Notes: generated by a model from the letters alone, not told the origin. A stretch of 64,000 nucleotides of DNA from Leptoclinus maculatus (GCA_032191485.1 JAVDOI010000012.1:10292635-10356634); one strand, 5' to 3'; numbered from the stretch's first letter, positions 1 to 12,233 are shown. Program-made: numbers and translations.

Positions 1-139
1 GGCTCTGAACAGGGCACTGCACTAGTCTTAGCAAAGAGAGGATGTTGCAAGTAATGTCAGGGATTCATCTGGACATTTTTAATTCAGCATTTTTCATGCA
101 GTAATTTCATAACATAAATAAAAGCTGCATTTGAGTGAC

Positions 140-853
140 AGCATAAACAATTGTGGAAACCGTTTTTAAAAAACAGTAGTGCAATTTACAGCTTAAGTTA
201 TAGCAACTTACTGACTTTTAAAACTAAATTGAACTACCGAGATAAGGGGGAAAAGAACTCTGTGCTAATGTAATGGTTACGTGCCGTGTTTTCTCTCTGC
301 TCTACCTCTCCCCAGTCTCCAGTCAGGTGCCACCCTTTTCCCTGGATAGCAGCTGCAGCGTGTGAGCGTACGTGGCTGGGCTCAATCGTCGATTACTGCC
401 GTGGTGGTTAAGAGGCCGGGAGATTCAGACGGACAACCCCCAGTGGGCCAAGTGGCAGTTCAAGCTCTGTGTGTGTTGATAGCCTGACCCATTAGTGCGT
501 TTCCTATTGTGGTGTTTTGAGTTGAACTATTACTGCTGTTAATTAGTGTCGCTTTCCTTTTTCAATTAAGTAGTTTTCAGTTGTTGCCTTGTGAGCATTT
601 CAGTTTATCGATAATCACTATTTTATTTATTCATCCGTTGCCCGTGACTCTTTTTCCCTGAGTTATTTACACCGTTACTCCCCTCATCCCCTAGACCTTA
701 ATCAGGGAACGTAATCAAAAAGGAAAAAGACAGACAGCTAAGTATATAGAACCTTATGTGATAAAGCTGATCGCATAACAGAATGCAACGGCATCTGGAT
801 TAGTATAAAACCATCAATGGTCAAATGTAACGGGTTGACTTTTCTTGACAGAC
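140..853. other. About 0.7 kb insertion interrupting one CCP repeat unit
   Basis: In unit B the sequence gcatttgagtgac runs straight into taaacaaagcag. In the left-most unit the same two segments are separated by roughly 710 bp. The short word tgacag occurs at both junctions (136-141 and 846-851), which resembles a target-site duplication. No open frame or terminal inverted repeat was recognised inside, so its class is unknown. Loss from the other copies is a formal alternative. Confidence 0.6.
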
Positions 854-887
854 CTAAACAAAGCAGTACTTTACACTTATGACTTAC

Positions 888-1573
888 GTTCACATGTTGG
901 AAGTCCAGGTGACCACTGACCGTCTAGTCCACATGTTAGGGCGCCCACTCCTTTCATCGTATACCGAGATATGCACTTATAAGTCAACGTAGACCTGTAA
1001 TTGTGAGGAGGCCGAGAACCCTCATCCCAGACAGCAAATTGTATATCGGGATCTTCGCATTGAACCGCTGCAGGCAAAGAACATATTAAATGGAAATGAA
1101 TATAATTGCCCAAAATAACCTTCTCCACAGTATGTGAGTTTATCTGGCACAGCTGAATTTACTCTTAGATACACTTATTCATTCAAGAAGAAATGAGAAA
1201 TGCCTTTTTAACCCTTTTAGGTCACATCCCGGTCATATTGAGCACGTATCTAACAATATATGAAATAAAACTATTTCTTCATATTCAAATTGAATAATGT
1301 AAAACAAAATATGAAATGTAATTACGTAAGCTAGTACCAACCAATAATATAACATTCACACTAAGACCACAACATACTCATAATAAAACACATCTGATCA
1401 CGTCTTTGTGGTCGGCTATTTGTCCCTCCCCTCTTCCACTGTGATTGGACGGCTGGGTAAAAAGTGACAGTGACGAGTGCCCAGGGAGCCTACCTTGCAT
1501 AACGCTTAAGTTGGGCCCTGGTGCTTTTTTCTCATGAACCAGTGTATCTCACCAGTGTTTGAGTAGTCACGAC

Positions 1574-1605
<32 letters not shown>

Positions 1606-2609
1606 CACAACTATTGCTGAGGACCAAAGAGCTGCAGTGTTGAGAGTGAAGTTGTTTGTTTGAGCGGCTCGAGAAACACCACAGGCCAAGAGAGGCTGTG
1701 TGGTAATAGACTTGCAAGTAATGTTATGGATTCATCCAGAAATGTTTAATTCAGCATTTTGTATGCAGTCATTTCATAACATAAATAAAAGGTGCATTTG
1801 AGTGACTAAACAAAGCAGTATTTTTCATTTATGACTTACGTTCACATGTTGGAAGTCCAGGTGACCACTGACCGTCTAGTCCACATGCTAGGGCGCCCAC
1901 TCCTTTCATAGTATATCCAGATTTGCACTTGAAAGTCACCCTAGACATGTAAGTGTAAGGGGGCAGAGAACCCTCATCCCTGGCAGCATTTTCTATAACG
2001 GGATCTTTGCATTGAACCGCTGCAGGCAAAGAACATATTAAATGGAAATTAATATAATTGCCCAAAATAACCTTCTCCACAGTATGTGAGTTTATCTGTC
2101 ACAGCTGAATTTACACTGTGGAAAATGTTGATGACATTTTTTTTAACACCTCATAGATACACTTATTCATTCTCAAGTCAAGAAGAAATTAAAAATGCCT
2201 TTTTAACCCTTTTAGGTCACATCCCGGTCATACTGTGCACGTATCTAACAATATATGAAATAAAAAAAGAAAACTATTTCTTCATATTCAAATTGAATAA
2301 TCTTTTCTTCTTGTAAAACAAAATATGAAATGTAATTACGTAAGCTAGTACCAACCAATAATATAACATACACACTAAGACCACAACATACTCATAATAA
2401 AACACATCTGATCAAGTCTTTGTGGTCGGCTATTTGTCCCTCCCCTCTTCCACTGTGATTGGACGGCTGGGTAAAAAGTGACAGTGACGAGTGCCCAGGA
2501 AGCCTACCTTGCATAACGCTTAAGTTGGGCCCTGGTGCTTTTTTCTCATGAACCAGTGTATCTCACCAGTGTTTGAGTAGTCACGACTTGTGTGTGTGTG
2601 TGTGTGTGT

Positions 2610-2657
<48 letters not shown>

Positions 2658-4402
2658 AGACAACTATTGCTGAGGACCAAAGAGCTGCAGTGTTGAGAGT
2701 GAAGTTGTTTGTTTGAGCGGTTCTCGAGAAACACCACAGTGTGGTAATAGACTTGCAAGTAATGTAATGGATTCATCATGACATTTTTAATTCCATAACA
2801 TAAATAAAAGGTGCATTTAAGTGACTAAACAAAGCAGTACTTTTCATTTATGACTTACGTTCACATGTTGGAAGTCCAGGTAGCCACTCACTGTCTATTC
2901 CACATGTTTGGGTGCCCACTCCTTTCATCGTATACCCAGATGCGCACTTATAAGTCAACGTAGACATGTAATTGTGAGGAGGCCGAGAACCCTCATCCCA
3001 GACAGCAAATTGTATATCGGGCTCTTTGCATTCAACCACTGCAAGCAAAGAACATTTTAAATAGAAATTAATACAACTGTCCAAAATAACCTTCTCCACA
3101 GTATGCGAGTATGTTGAGAAAGGGTTGGGGTTGGGGGGGGGGGGGGGGGGGGGGGGGGAGTAAAAACACTTACTGACACATGTTGGAGGAGCAGGCTGAA
3201 ATGTTCCATCCTCTGAACATGTTAATGATTTTGATCCTTTGAGTGTATAACCTTTTTGACAACTGAAATGTACAACTTGTAGGAAGCGATAAGATTCCTC
3301 TACTTCACTGAAAGTGCCAGCCACTACTGAATCTGGCGGATTACAAGTCACCACTGCAAAATAAAAGTGACATCTATTAGAATGGAACTAGAAACAGAGT
3401 TTATATTTCGTCATGTGCCCTGTATTAACACAGAGATACCAACCTTCACATTCAGGCAACCTGCTCATCCACCCTTGGGCTCCACAAAAGATTTCCTTTC
3501 TGCCAACCAATAGGTAACTAAAAAATATATAGTTTGACATAGGACAACAAATGTCAAGAAGGATCAGTTTAGCCCTTTCATTTAGCATGACACCACTGAC
3601 TGATAAGCCCTACTGAACACCCACATTGATCAGAATAACTTTTTTGATTTTGAAACATAATGGGTGCTGACATTTTACAGCTAGTTAGTTAGATTTCACA
3701 ATTAGATTTAACAAACTAATTTTCTGAACATGAGCCATCAGAGTAATCAGTGTATTACTAACCCAGTGTTGCAGGTCACCACTAGTTTATCACCAAAGTC
3801 ATTCCCTTCAGGGTAATCAATATCTCCATTCTCCACTTGTCCAGCAGAGCCACAGCTCTTTACTGAAAAAAGAAAAACACATTACACACGAATAACTAAT
3901 TAATCTATTCATCCAGAATTAATTTGTTGGTTAAACGTTATTTACCAGAAAAAAAACAATAATAATGCCACTTTAAACTTGTTGTTAAATATTATTATGA
4001 ATTTGAATGTAAAAATAAAGTGCTGATATTCACTCTCGCATTTCAGCTTCACAGGACTCCAACTGCCATCAGTACAAGTAATGCTTGGAGACCCTCCTGC
4101 AAATATGTAGCCAGAATTACAGGCAAACGAAACTTGGACCTCATTTGGGAATGTTTGCATAAGAATGTCTTCGCCCTTCAATCCCATGTTGTCTCCTCCT
4201 GCTGGTCGGGAGCAGTTTAGAGCTATAACGAAAGAGAGCGAGAGATTAACACCAGACACGAGGACAAGATGACGTAATATTAAACACCAGTTTGTGTATA
4301 ATCATCACACACAGATATGTTATAAGGTTATCCGCTCTACTCACCTTGAGTGTTAATGGCAAGGCCAAGACTGCTCAGTAGTAAGAAGTAAGCGACACTC
4401 AT
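888..4402 (-). CDS. Complement-control (CCP/sushi) protein, CD46/CD55/C4BP-like, partial at 3' end
   Basis: Eight exons are read on the minus strand: 4345-4402 (signal peptide, starts MSVAYFLLLSSLGLA), 4034-4222 (CCP1), 3763-3862 plus 3444-3517 (CCP2, split over two exons), 3174-3353 (CCP3), 2859-3038 (CCP4), 1840-2019 (CCP5) and 888-1067 (CCP6). All junctions keep frame with GT/AG sites. Each module has the four cysteines and the Trp before Cys4 (for example GQWSPGLPTC), except that CCP3 has Phe at the Trp position. The split CCP2 exon is typical of regulators of complement activation. Such proteins bind C3b/C4b and limit complement on self surfaces. CCP4-6 exons are each 180 bp, phase 1-1, and nearly identical. 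No membrane anchor or stop codon is in the window, so the C-terminus lies to the left and membrane versus secreted form is undecided. The family is secure, the exact orthologue is not. Confidence 0.85.
1575..1604. repeat. TG microsatellite in CCP unit A
   Basis: An uninterrupted TG run in the intron of repeat unit A. The homologous site in unit B is longer. Confidence 0.95.
2589..2656. repeat. TG microsatellite in CCP unit B
   Basis: A TG run with one GG interruption, at the same relative place as the run at 1575. Both arose from one ancestral repeat carried along in the duplication. Open frames of alternating Thr-His across it are spurious. Confidence 0.95.
3133..3158. repeat. Homopolymer G tract beside the CCP3 donor
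   Basis: About 25 consecutive G on the plus strand (C on the coding strand), starting about 15 nt past the CCP3 splice donor at 3173. Run length in assemblies is unreliable for such tracts. Confidence 0.95.
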
Positions 4403-6981
4403 GACGGGATCTGGAAAGTCTGACTGAAGTCAATGAGCTTTGTGGCAAAGACAAATAATAACTTGGTTAACATGGTTCATGCTGGCGCTGATTCCATTCA
4501 AGCCAATCACACACATGCGAGTTATCAATAACAGCGAGTTCCTCTACTTACATCGAACTAAAACATCAATATAGATTCAGTTTAAGTTAAAATCTCCAAC
4601 ATCACAAATAACGATGCATAGTTGCTTAGTCTGTGTCGCCTATTTAAGAAAACGCCACGTCAAACTCCATTACAAATATCTCAATACCAGCCAATTAGCG
4701 TGACACTGCTTATATAACTAATCTTACAGAGATAATTCACAACTTGTCTGTAGCTACAGTTTCGACTGGCAAATTCGGCATATGTTTAAAAATGAAAATT
4801 ACAAAGATGCCACTGTAACAGCCCGTGAAACTACATCACGCATGTTCCTATTGTGGGCGGCACCGCGTCATGGCTAAACTAACGGTATAAGAGACGAACT
4901 CTAACTTCCGTATTATGTATGATCTATGCCAAATCACCAGAGGATCGCCGGGGCAGGGGGAAGCGTTAAATCGCGTTCAATTGAGTTTTTTGAATTCGCT
5001 CACTATCAAGACATTCTCAAATTCAGTGGAATCGCAACGGTTCTCGTCAACACAGACTGGGTTAAGCTAACGTTAGCTAGCTATCGTTTAGCTAACGTAA
5101 CATCAACAAACGTCAATGATACATCGTTTTAGTCGCGTTTGAGCGGTGTCCCCGTTCCGTTTTCAGTTGGGTTCGTAGCGAAGCTTGTTAAACACATCGG
5201 ATAATCGGATTAGATTTACCCAAGTACATGTGAAGAATCACAGTGGAAGCAGCTGAACCACAATGTTGAATTTGGGTTCCGTACTCACGGCTGCATGTGA
5301 CTCCTTGTCGGAAATAGGCGTTGCTTTTAATCAATGACGCATATCCTCAATTCCAAACAAAGTTATGGATCACGATTTAGGATGAGTTCATCAAAACTCC
5401 CAACAATACAAACGCACTTTTATTAATGCCGATAATTTATTTAGTGTTTAAAAATACTCGGTGAGAATTATAAATCACACATTCACATTCAAACTCCTGA
5501 ATAAAAGTTGGACTAAAGTGTTAGCTTTGTCAAAAGTATTCATAATGTCCCATTTCTGAATAATGCTATCACATTACTGGATTATAATTATTGATGCATA
5601 GATGTGTAGTCTACATTAATGTTTTAGGTCGAGCTGATTCCCACTACTTTACAGACTATCTTAACAATCCGCCATGATTTCAATGGTAACAACAAGGCAT
5701 TCATAGAGCATGATGTAATGGACCCAACCCTGGTAGGGTCAATATGAGGAAGTGATGTACTTTCCACTGAGCTTAAATTGTTGGCCTTTTTATGAAATGT
5801 CCCTCTTTCACTATTATTCTCACAAAGCCCATTTCCCTTTTAAGTCACTTCCAAGCTCAAAAAAATCAGACAGGACTTATGTAAGGAAGTTTTGGAAAGT
5901 TAAAGTTTATTTTTAATTATTTTGACAATGTTACAATGTCAGTACTGACTTATGGACCTGCAGCTTCTAGCACTGAGAATGGATGGGTCCAGTCGCCAGG
6001 CCACTGCCCAGTCATATATATCTCTGCCAACCCTTGGAAATTTTATCAAACCAACTAAGACAATACATTTCCGTGCCATAAAACACCTCACCGCTGAATC
6101 ATTGTTTGTGGAAGAGATTAGTTTAAAAATATGTGGAAAGAGGTATTTGCATTTCTTTAGATTCTGAATAACTATCCTTGTGTACATAAGGCTCCATCAC
6201 TCATAACATGTACAGACTCTAGATGGAACCTGTAACTGGTTTACACTCACTGAAACAGAATCTGTAACAACAACAAGCTTTATTTACATTTTTAATTACA
6301 CACACACTTTCATTGGATTGTCACTCAAATCGCTCTCATGTATCAACATAAAGCCAACGAACTAGAAGTCAGTGCTACTGCAAGGACTTCATTAGTTTTG
6401 ATAATTTTGGAGATGAGAGCCGTGCTGTTTGTGCTCAGGATATGTGGGTTTGGCTTTCTGTTGTAAAAAGTACAGGGCCTGAAACACGCCCCCTGTTTCC
6501 TAACGTTCTATTGTATGACAGGTTTACATGGAAGAATGGAATGAAAATAAACACTCAGCCTAACTGCATTTGCTTTATCTGATAAAAGTAAATTAACATT
6601 AACACATTAGGAATGTTTACAGCAGAGCAACAACTGGCCTCCTTTCTCATCAAGAGTCATGGTCATCTTTCCCAGCTGGCATTTGAAAAAGTTGTTTGCC
6701 TTTATTTAAACTATTCCATTCTAATATTATGTAACAAATACAATATTATCATAGTAACCTATTGAGCATGAACATGTGGTCGAAGATCACTTGGTAAGGC
6801 AAGCAAGGGCCTCAGATGACTTGTAAAAGTTATTATTTGTGATACAAAATCAACGTTATGACCCAGACTCTTTACAAATCCTCACGTGTTATAAAAGAAC
6901 CATGGTAAAAATAATAAAACCACAAACCAATGTCACATGAGCTGATATGACTTCCAAAGAATGATTGCTGTAAAAATTAGG
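4403..6981. other. Intergenic region between CCP gene start and Ig receptor
   Basis: Upstream flank of the CCP gene and downstream flank of the Ig receptor gene, AT-rich. Short open frames at 4926-5132 and 5939-6187 show no domain, no matching splice partners and no codon signature. Nothing else supportable was seen. Confidence 0.5.
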
Positions 6982-9836
6982 TCAATGAGCCAACTGGGGT
7001 ATTGGCCTGGTACAAACCCTCCTCTTCCTTTTGGCACTTTTGTGTCTTACTTTGGTACCTTTGAGTACTACGCACAAAAATATCAACATAGACACAAAAG
7101 AACCCCAACGCAGCAACGTATACCAAAACGGCACTCCTGTCCATGCCCTGTGAAAACAAAGATTTGATTGGTGACTGATTTTCACTTTGTGGATCCATTT
7201 AAAGATATATTAAAGGTGCTAAAGACACAATTCAGAGCATATTTATTGCCTCTCAGCGGCTCTCAACATAGCGTCAGCTGAGTTGGCGGCTTGCAGCTAA
7301 CGATGACAAAAGTGCAAAGAGTGCAAACAGCAACAGCCAACAGTGTTTATCTGAGGGGGATCCGGAGGGTGGGTGCTACACTTCTGCGACAACGTTGTTA
7401 GTCATGACCGCATAATCAGCAATTACCACTGCATGAGCACAATGCAGAGTGGTTAGTTTGTCATTGAGGCACGCTCACATGCACGAAAAGGCACACACGG
7501 CCGGCCCGGCTATATTTTTCCATAGCAAATAGTTGTTTGCTGCTATATGCTCTGAATATCGAATAGAGAACTTTTAATGAATTCATCTAAAACATATAGT
7601 ATAGTGTTGTAGTCTAACCTGCTGAAAAACGGATCTTGACCAGTTTGATTGATTGGTAAAGATCTGTTTCTTGTGTCAGAGTGGATTTTCATGGTAGCTT
7701 GCCAGGTAGTCAGAGGTGGAGTTGTGGCAGTGGTGGTGCTCATTCTGTCGTCACAGTCATAAAAGGGTTGGCCTGATGATCAAAAATAACATTACAATGG
7801 AATTCTTTCATGAGCTTGTACTTTGTGCAATAAGGATTTCACAACAGTTTTCACAGTGTTTGCTACAGTGTCTTTTTAAATACGGCCACTAAGAGTCACC
7901 AAAGTCAAACCCAGCACACTAGGGCTTTAATTAATTGTATGAACAATATACAGGATAGCTAACAACAAACATTTTAAAATAATCAAAAAACAAAAAAAAA
8001 GTTTTATAAACATAGGCTTCACAGTAACTGTTACTAATTCTTGCTTTGGCGAGAATACAACATCACATCTGTGCTTACCCTGCATAGTAACGACATAGAC
8101 ACAGCTGCGGTCTGCAGACATCAGCACCTGCACAGAGAAGACATCACTCTCCTGACTGCTGATGTTATTACTGGCAACACAGTAATAATCGCTGTCCTTC
8201 TGTACTGTGCCACATTCTAGGTGCAAGTCTGACGAGCGGTGGAGCAAAAACTCGTTGTGGTGTGTGCGTTGGTACCAGACGTAACCAACGCCTGTGCCCT
8301 TTGTGCAACCACAGCGCACCGTCACTGGCTTCCCCCAGCACGTTAGCCTGTCCGCCAGAGAGCTCAAGGGCTGAAGCCTCGGTTTAGATACTGGAACTGG
8401 CAAAAAAAGTAGACCGCAATATATTTGAATTCAGCTTGACATTATATAGAAATACATTTCCTGTGTTCCATGTTTCTAATTACCTGGTCTCAATTTTAAC
8501 TCGTCAAATACCGACGATTGGTCAGTGCCAGTAGGCATCTAATACCAATGCATAACTTCCACGCTCTTTTCCTAAACCTCACCTAACCTTTTTTATTTTG
8601 CCTAACCTTAACTTCCCGTGGAGACAAACGTTTATTATGAAAAGACGCTATGCATACAACGAGTGGAAGATGACACGTCGATGTTCAAAATTACGTCAGA
8701 GGGGTACCTCATAGCTGTAGTTTAGGGCCACTGACCAAGATCGGTATTTGAGGAGTTGGGGCGTGAGAATGTGTTTCTGATAATGTGATTCAGGTTTATT
8801 CTTACCTTCAGTGATGACCACATTAACTGATGTCATGATGTCAGCATATATTTTGTCGATCCCAACCCAGTACACTCCAGTGTCGTCAAATTGGAGATCC
8901 GTGACTTTCACAACCAGCCCTCTTCTTCTTGCATCTATTATCTGAGACCTGCGTGTGTTTTTGGTTTTACTTTCTGAATCTACCAAAATCTCACAGTTGC
9001 TTCTAGAGTTCCCTCGACACCAGTACTTTTTACTGTACAGGAATCGGGTTGTGTCATAATTGCAGATTAGAATGAGTTCACCTCCAATATGTGCTGTGAT
9101 GTAGCTTTTATCACACTGCAGCTGAAGACTTGCTGTAAGACAAGAGTCCAATCAGAATGAAACCGCTCACAGCCACAGCAATCAGATACATATCTTGTTT
9201 CAGGTTGTTCCACAATAAAATCAACTTTCAATTTAAGGAATTTCATTGTTATTTTTTTACCCACATTTAGTTATTAACCTTGTAAGCTTTGCAAAACATG
9301 TAAAAACAACAATGGGTCACCTAATGTAAATTCAAAGTGCATGTGGGTTGGCATCACATATTGGTTTTCAGTTACTTTAAATGAAAGTGAAAATGTCCCA
9401 TGTGAAATAACATTTGCAGATGTAAATACTTTTTTTTAAGAATGATTGCATGTTGTAAGACTATAACATGATAAAATGCATATCCCAAATTCATACATAT
9501 ATGTATGTAAATATGGCACAGTAGTTACTCCAGTGTGACTGCCGAATATAACATGCGCTTACATAAGTGTGACGTTTTTAATCTACTTTTCAAGTTACTA
9601 ATCAAGTTTGAATTATTAATAAAATTACCGGTACCGTTAAATGTTGTTAAACAGATATTTGCACAAAAATCTGCCCCCTTAAATGGAGATTATAACCTTT
9701 CTCATTTTCCAAAAGTCATAAATAAATTAGTTTCTCTTTTAGAACTTTTAGAATAAATAAAAGGAGTATTAGTATCAATAAAGTTGTAAATAGTACACTC
9801 ACCATGAAAAAGCAAAATCAGACACAGTGTCCTCAT
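6982..9836 (-). CDS. Immunoglobulin-type receptor, CD300/pIgR-like
   Basis: Minus-strand exons: 9803-9836 (signal peptide, starts MRTLCLILLFH), 8806-9132 (V-type Ig domain, 109 codons), 8079-8396 (second Ig domain, 106 codons, with VRCGC and DSDYYC), 7619-7772 (Thr-rich stalk with N-glycosylation sites NRS and NQT), and a tentative last exon 6982-7147. The last exon holds a hydrophobic stretch (SFVSMLIFLCVVL) followed by a basic stop-transfer KGTKVRHKSAKRKRR, then a stop codon. Phases agree at every junction. Domain 1 has the CD300/pIgR signature YWCRG and DDTGVYW, but the F-strand Cys expected after YW is Val (YWVG). A strong alternative donor lies just after VVLKGTK, so the tail may continue in unseen exons. 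Likely a type I surface receptor of leukocytes. The ligand is unknown. Confidence 0.75.
7210..7577. mobile_element. Short non-autonomous DNA transposon (MITE-like)
   Basis: The ends form an imperfect inverted repeat of about 40 bp: the left end begins ttaaaggtgctaaag and contains attcagagcatat (7230-7242). The right end carries its complement atatgctctgaat (7545-7557) and closes with cttttaa. There is no coding capacity. It sits in the intron between the stalk exon and the tentative transmembrane exon of the Ig receptor. A convincing target duplication was not found. Confidence 0.7.
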
Positions 9837-11115
9837 TTTGATGTTTAAAGTAGGAGAGTGAGATCTTAACACTCAGGAAGCTGTAGAGGTGGACTATGGT
9901 GACATAGCTTCCTGTACGTACATTGCAGGACACAGAAAGACTTTTGCACGCTGTTATGTCCTGAACACACATATGACACTCTTCAAATAGGCCACATTTA
10001 CCTCAGGGTGTCATTAAAACCCCCCTTGAAACACTGGTTTCATAAGTACATTTCTCAGCAACTGAGAAAACTGCACTTTCAATATGGCAACACACATTAT
10101 AGTTTGACTTGTTCTTCCACATTTGAGATAGCCATTTAACTCGGTCACTTGTATTTAGACTGGGTTTCTACTATGTCACAAGCTGGCCAAAGGTCAGTGA
10201 CAAAAACAGAAAAATATACTTTAAACAAATGAAGTTAATTGTAAACTTAAGGTAAAATATCAATAATCATGTTTATCAGGTAGGTCAGTAATGAATACAC
10301 CGTATGAAGGAGTGTAGTTTGTGATGGGTGCAAACAAAACATAAAATCTTCACCAAACCATGTTGGTGGGAGGAAGAGAGAGGAGAGACATCCGAGAAGA
10401 ATCCAAATAGGCTGAGTCCCAATTTACTCAGATGTAGGCAGCTTCACCCTTGGCTCCTGAGCCAGGAAGTCAAATCAGACATACAGGGCAACAGGCAATG
10501 GTTTTGCCTATAAAATCGCACAAACCACTGTGTAAATCGAAACACCCAAAATATCTATTTGTATAAATATCTATATCTATATCACCCAAAATATCTATAT
10601 TCTACAACAAAGCCACTAGATGTCACCAAACTACTGTTGTGCATCACCTGCTGGATCCAGCATGCAATTCATTGTAGTCTGCATCATGTCAACTAAATTG
10701 CAGCTAGGCTGCCTCCTCTTACATGAACTGCATGTCAACTTCTCTGGTAAGCCGGTTCTCATTACGTATTCCTTATAATTTTGTTACTGGTATTTTCATC
10801 TTTATAGCATTATGCTAGCAGTAAGAAAATCTTACACAGTACAAATATGTTGAATTATTATAGTTGTTTATTTTATTTATCATACTCTAATCCAGCTTGC
10901 TATGAAGGGAAGCTTTGTAAGCATGACTTAATGCCATTGTTCCTTGAAACAGAGCTCCTCCCATTGCTGTTTAAAGCCTAGTCCTTCGTAGACAAATGAC
11001 AGTACGTTTTACAAGAGATGGCTGAGTTTACATGATAGTATTTTGGCTAGAATACTGTGCAGTGGTTTACCAAAACAAATGGCTACTGTGGACAAACAAT
11101 AAATGAAGACCTAGA

Positions 11116-11623
11116 GTCGGGTTGGCCAAACCTTTTTGATTGTGAGCCATATACAGATGTACATGTGACATAGAAAATGTATTTTCTATCAAAATAACTA
11201 CTAAACCATTTGCTGTTCGACTTCACAGTAGTGTATTGGTGTGGCCACATTACAGAAAGTGTTTCTGTATCTGCTGCTCTTAAATGTAATTTAAATGAAT
11301 CAACTGCTTTTACAATCTAATAGAGTGCATGGCCCAAGGTTTCGATGTTATGTCTAAATTTGTAATTAAGTAAAGTTATAACAGACGAAAATGTCCAATT
11401 ATTGGTTTCTGTTCATGGCCTAAAGGCCCACTTAAAACATTGCGATGCAAATGTAAGATGTAAATCTATAAGTGTAATATTAATAGAACAGGCAGAAATG
11501 CCAAGAGGTTAAGACAGATATAATTACACAACTTTAGTCGACATCTAGTGTATAAACTAGAATGTGCAATGTCCATACAGACCATTTGCAGCTGGCCCAC
11601 GGACCATAGTTTAGGCCACCCCA
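11116..11623. mobile_element. Non-autonomous hAT-like transposon with 8-bp target duplication
   Basis: The 508-bp segment is flanked by the perfect 8-bp direct repeat gacctaga (11108-11115 and 11624-11631), the length typical of hAT insertions. Its ends are imperfect inverted repeats: gtcgggttggccaaac at the left, and ggggtggcctaaac when the right end is read on the minus strand. No transposase frame is present. Confidence 0.8.
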
Positions 11624-11862
11624 GACCTAGAAAATGAAGTGCGTTGCTGCTAATTGCTGGCTCAGAACATCAGGATTTTCTGGATCCTCATGCAGACTCT
11701 CTCTGAACCACTCCCTCTGCCTCCATCCCTACCCACATCCCTCCTCCACCCCTCTTGTGCTTCTGGAATGTTGTCCAACAGGCTAGACTGCCTGCATTGC
11801 ACTCTCACATTGGGTAGTAACAGTTGTTTGTGATTGTTCATATGCAAAAAAGTATGTCCCAC

Positions 11863-11868
<6 letters not shown>

Positions 11869-11903
<35 letters not shown>
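11869..11903. repeat. TG microsatellite upstream of PTPN22
   Basis: A TG dinucleotide run about 330 bp before the PTPN22 start codon. Thr-His open frames across it are artefacts. Confidence 0.95.
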
Positions 11904-11905
<2 letters not shown>

Positions 11906-12233
11906 CCTCTTCTAGTCCTGCTGTCATGCAATGAAACACCCGGGTGACTTTAGGACCCAGTGAGAGACACCCAGGGGGCGCGGCAATATTTTTAATCTGA
12001 CCACAGAACCTGTTAGTTTACTCTTGCTTCCTCAAAGACAGTTCACACGTTCCCTCACAGTAGTTCCTTGATGTGACAGTTGCAATAGAGAAGTGCTCTG
12101 TGCAGCAGCAACAGAAGCGCCACAGCCCTGAACCCAAGCTTTGGCGACCCTAATCCATGACCCCTGGACGAGGACCTTTGTGTCCTGACATGCCTGTGAA
12201 AGGTGCCCTATCCCAGGGAGTGTGCAACCAGCC

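Larger units (their letters stand above)
854..3110 (-). repeat. Tandem array of about 1 kb units, each carrying one CCP exon
   Basis: Unit A (about 854-1805), unit B (about 1806-2823) and partial unit C (2824 to about 3110) align along most of their length. Each has the exon, the intron flank ending ccacagtatg, a conserved stretch around acgtaagctagtaccaac (A and B), a TG microsatellite (A and B) and a tail with cataacataaataaaa. A further unit tail is recognisable at about 50-139, so the array continues to the left. Because each exon is a whole module in phase 1-1, duplication adds a CCP domain without breaking frame. Confidence 0.9.
9837..12233. other. Intergenic region upstream of Ig receptor and PTPN22
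   Basis: The divergent 5' flanks of the minus-strand Ig receptor and the plus-strand PTPN22. It contains the hAT-like element at 11116-11623 and a TG run at 11869-11903. Regulatory elements for both genes are expected here, but no specific site could be supported. Confidence 0.5.

Noticed and set aside
5939..6187. Overlapping plus and minus open frames in the intergenic region
   Set aside because: Short, overlapping on both strands and without motifs. Considered as extra exons of the CCP or Ig genes but no phase-compatible splice sites fit.
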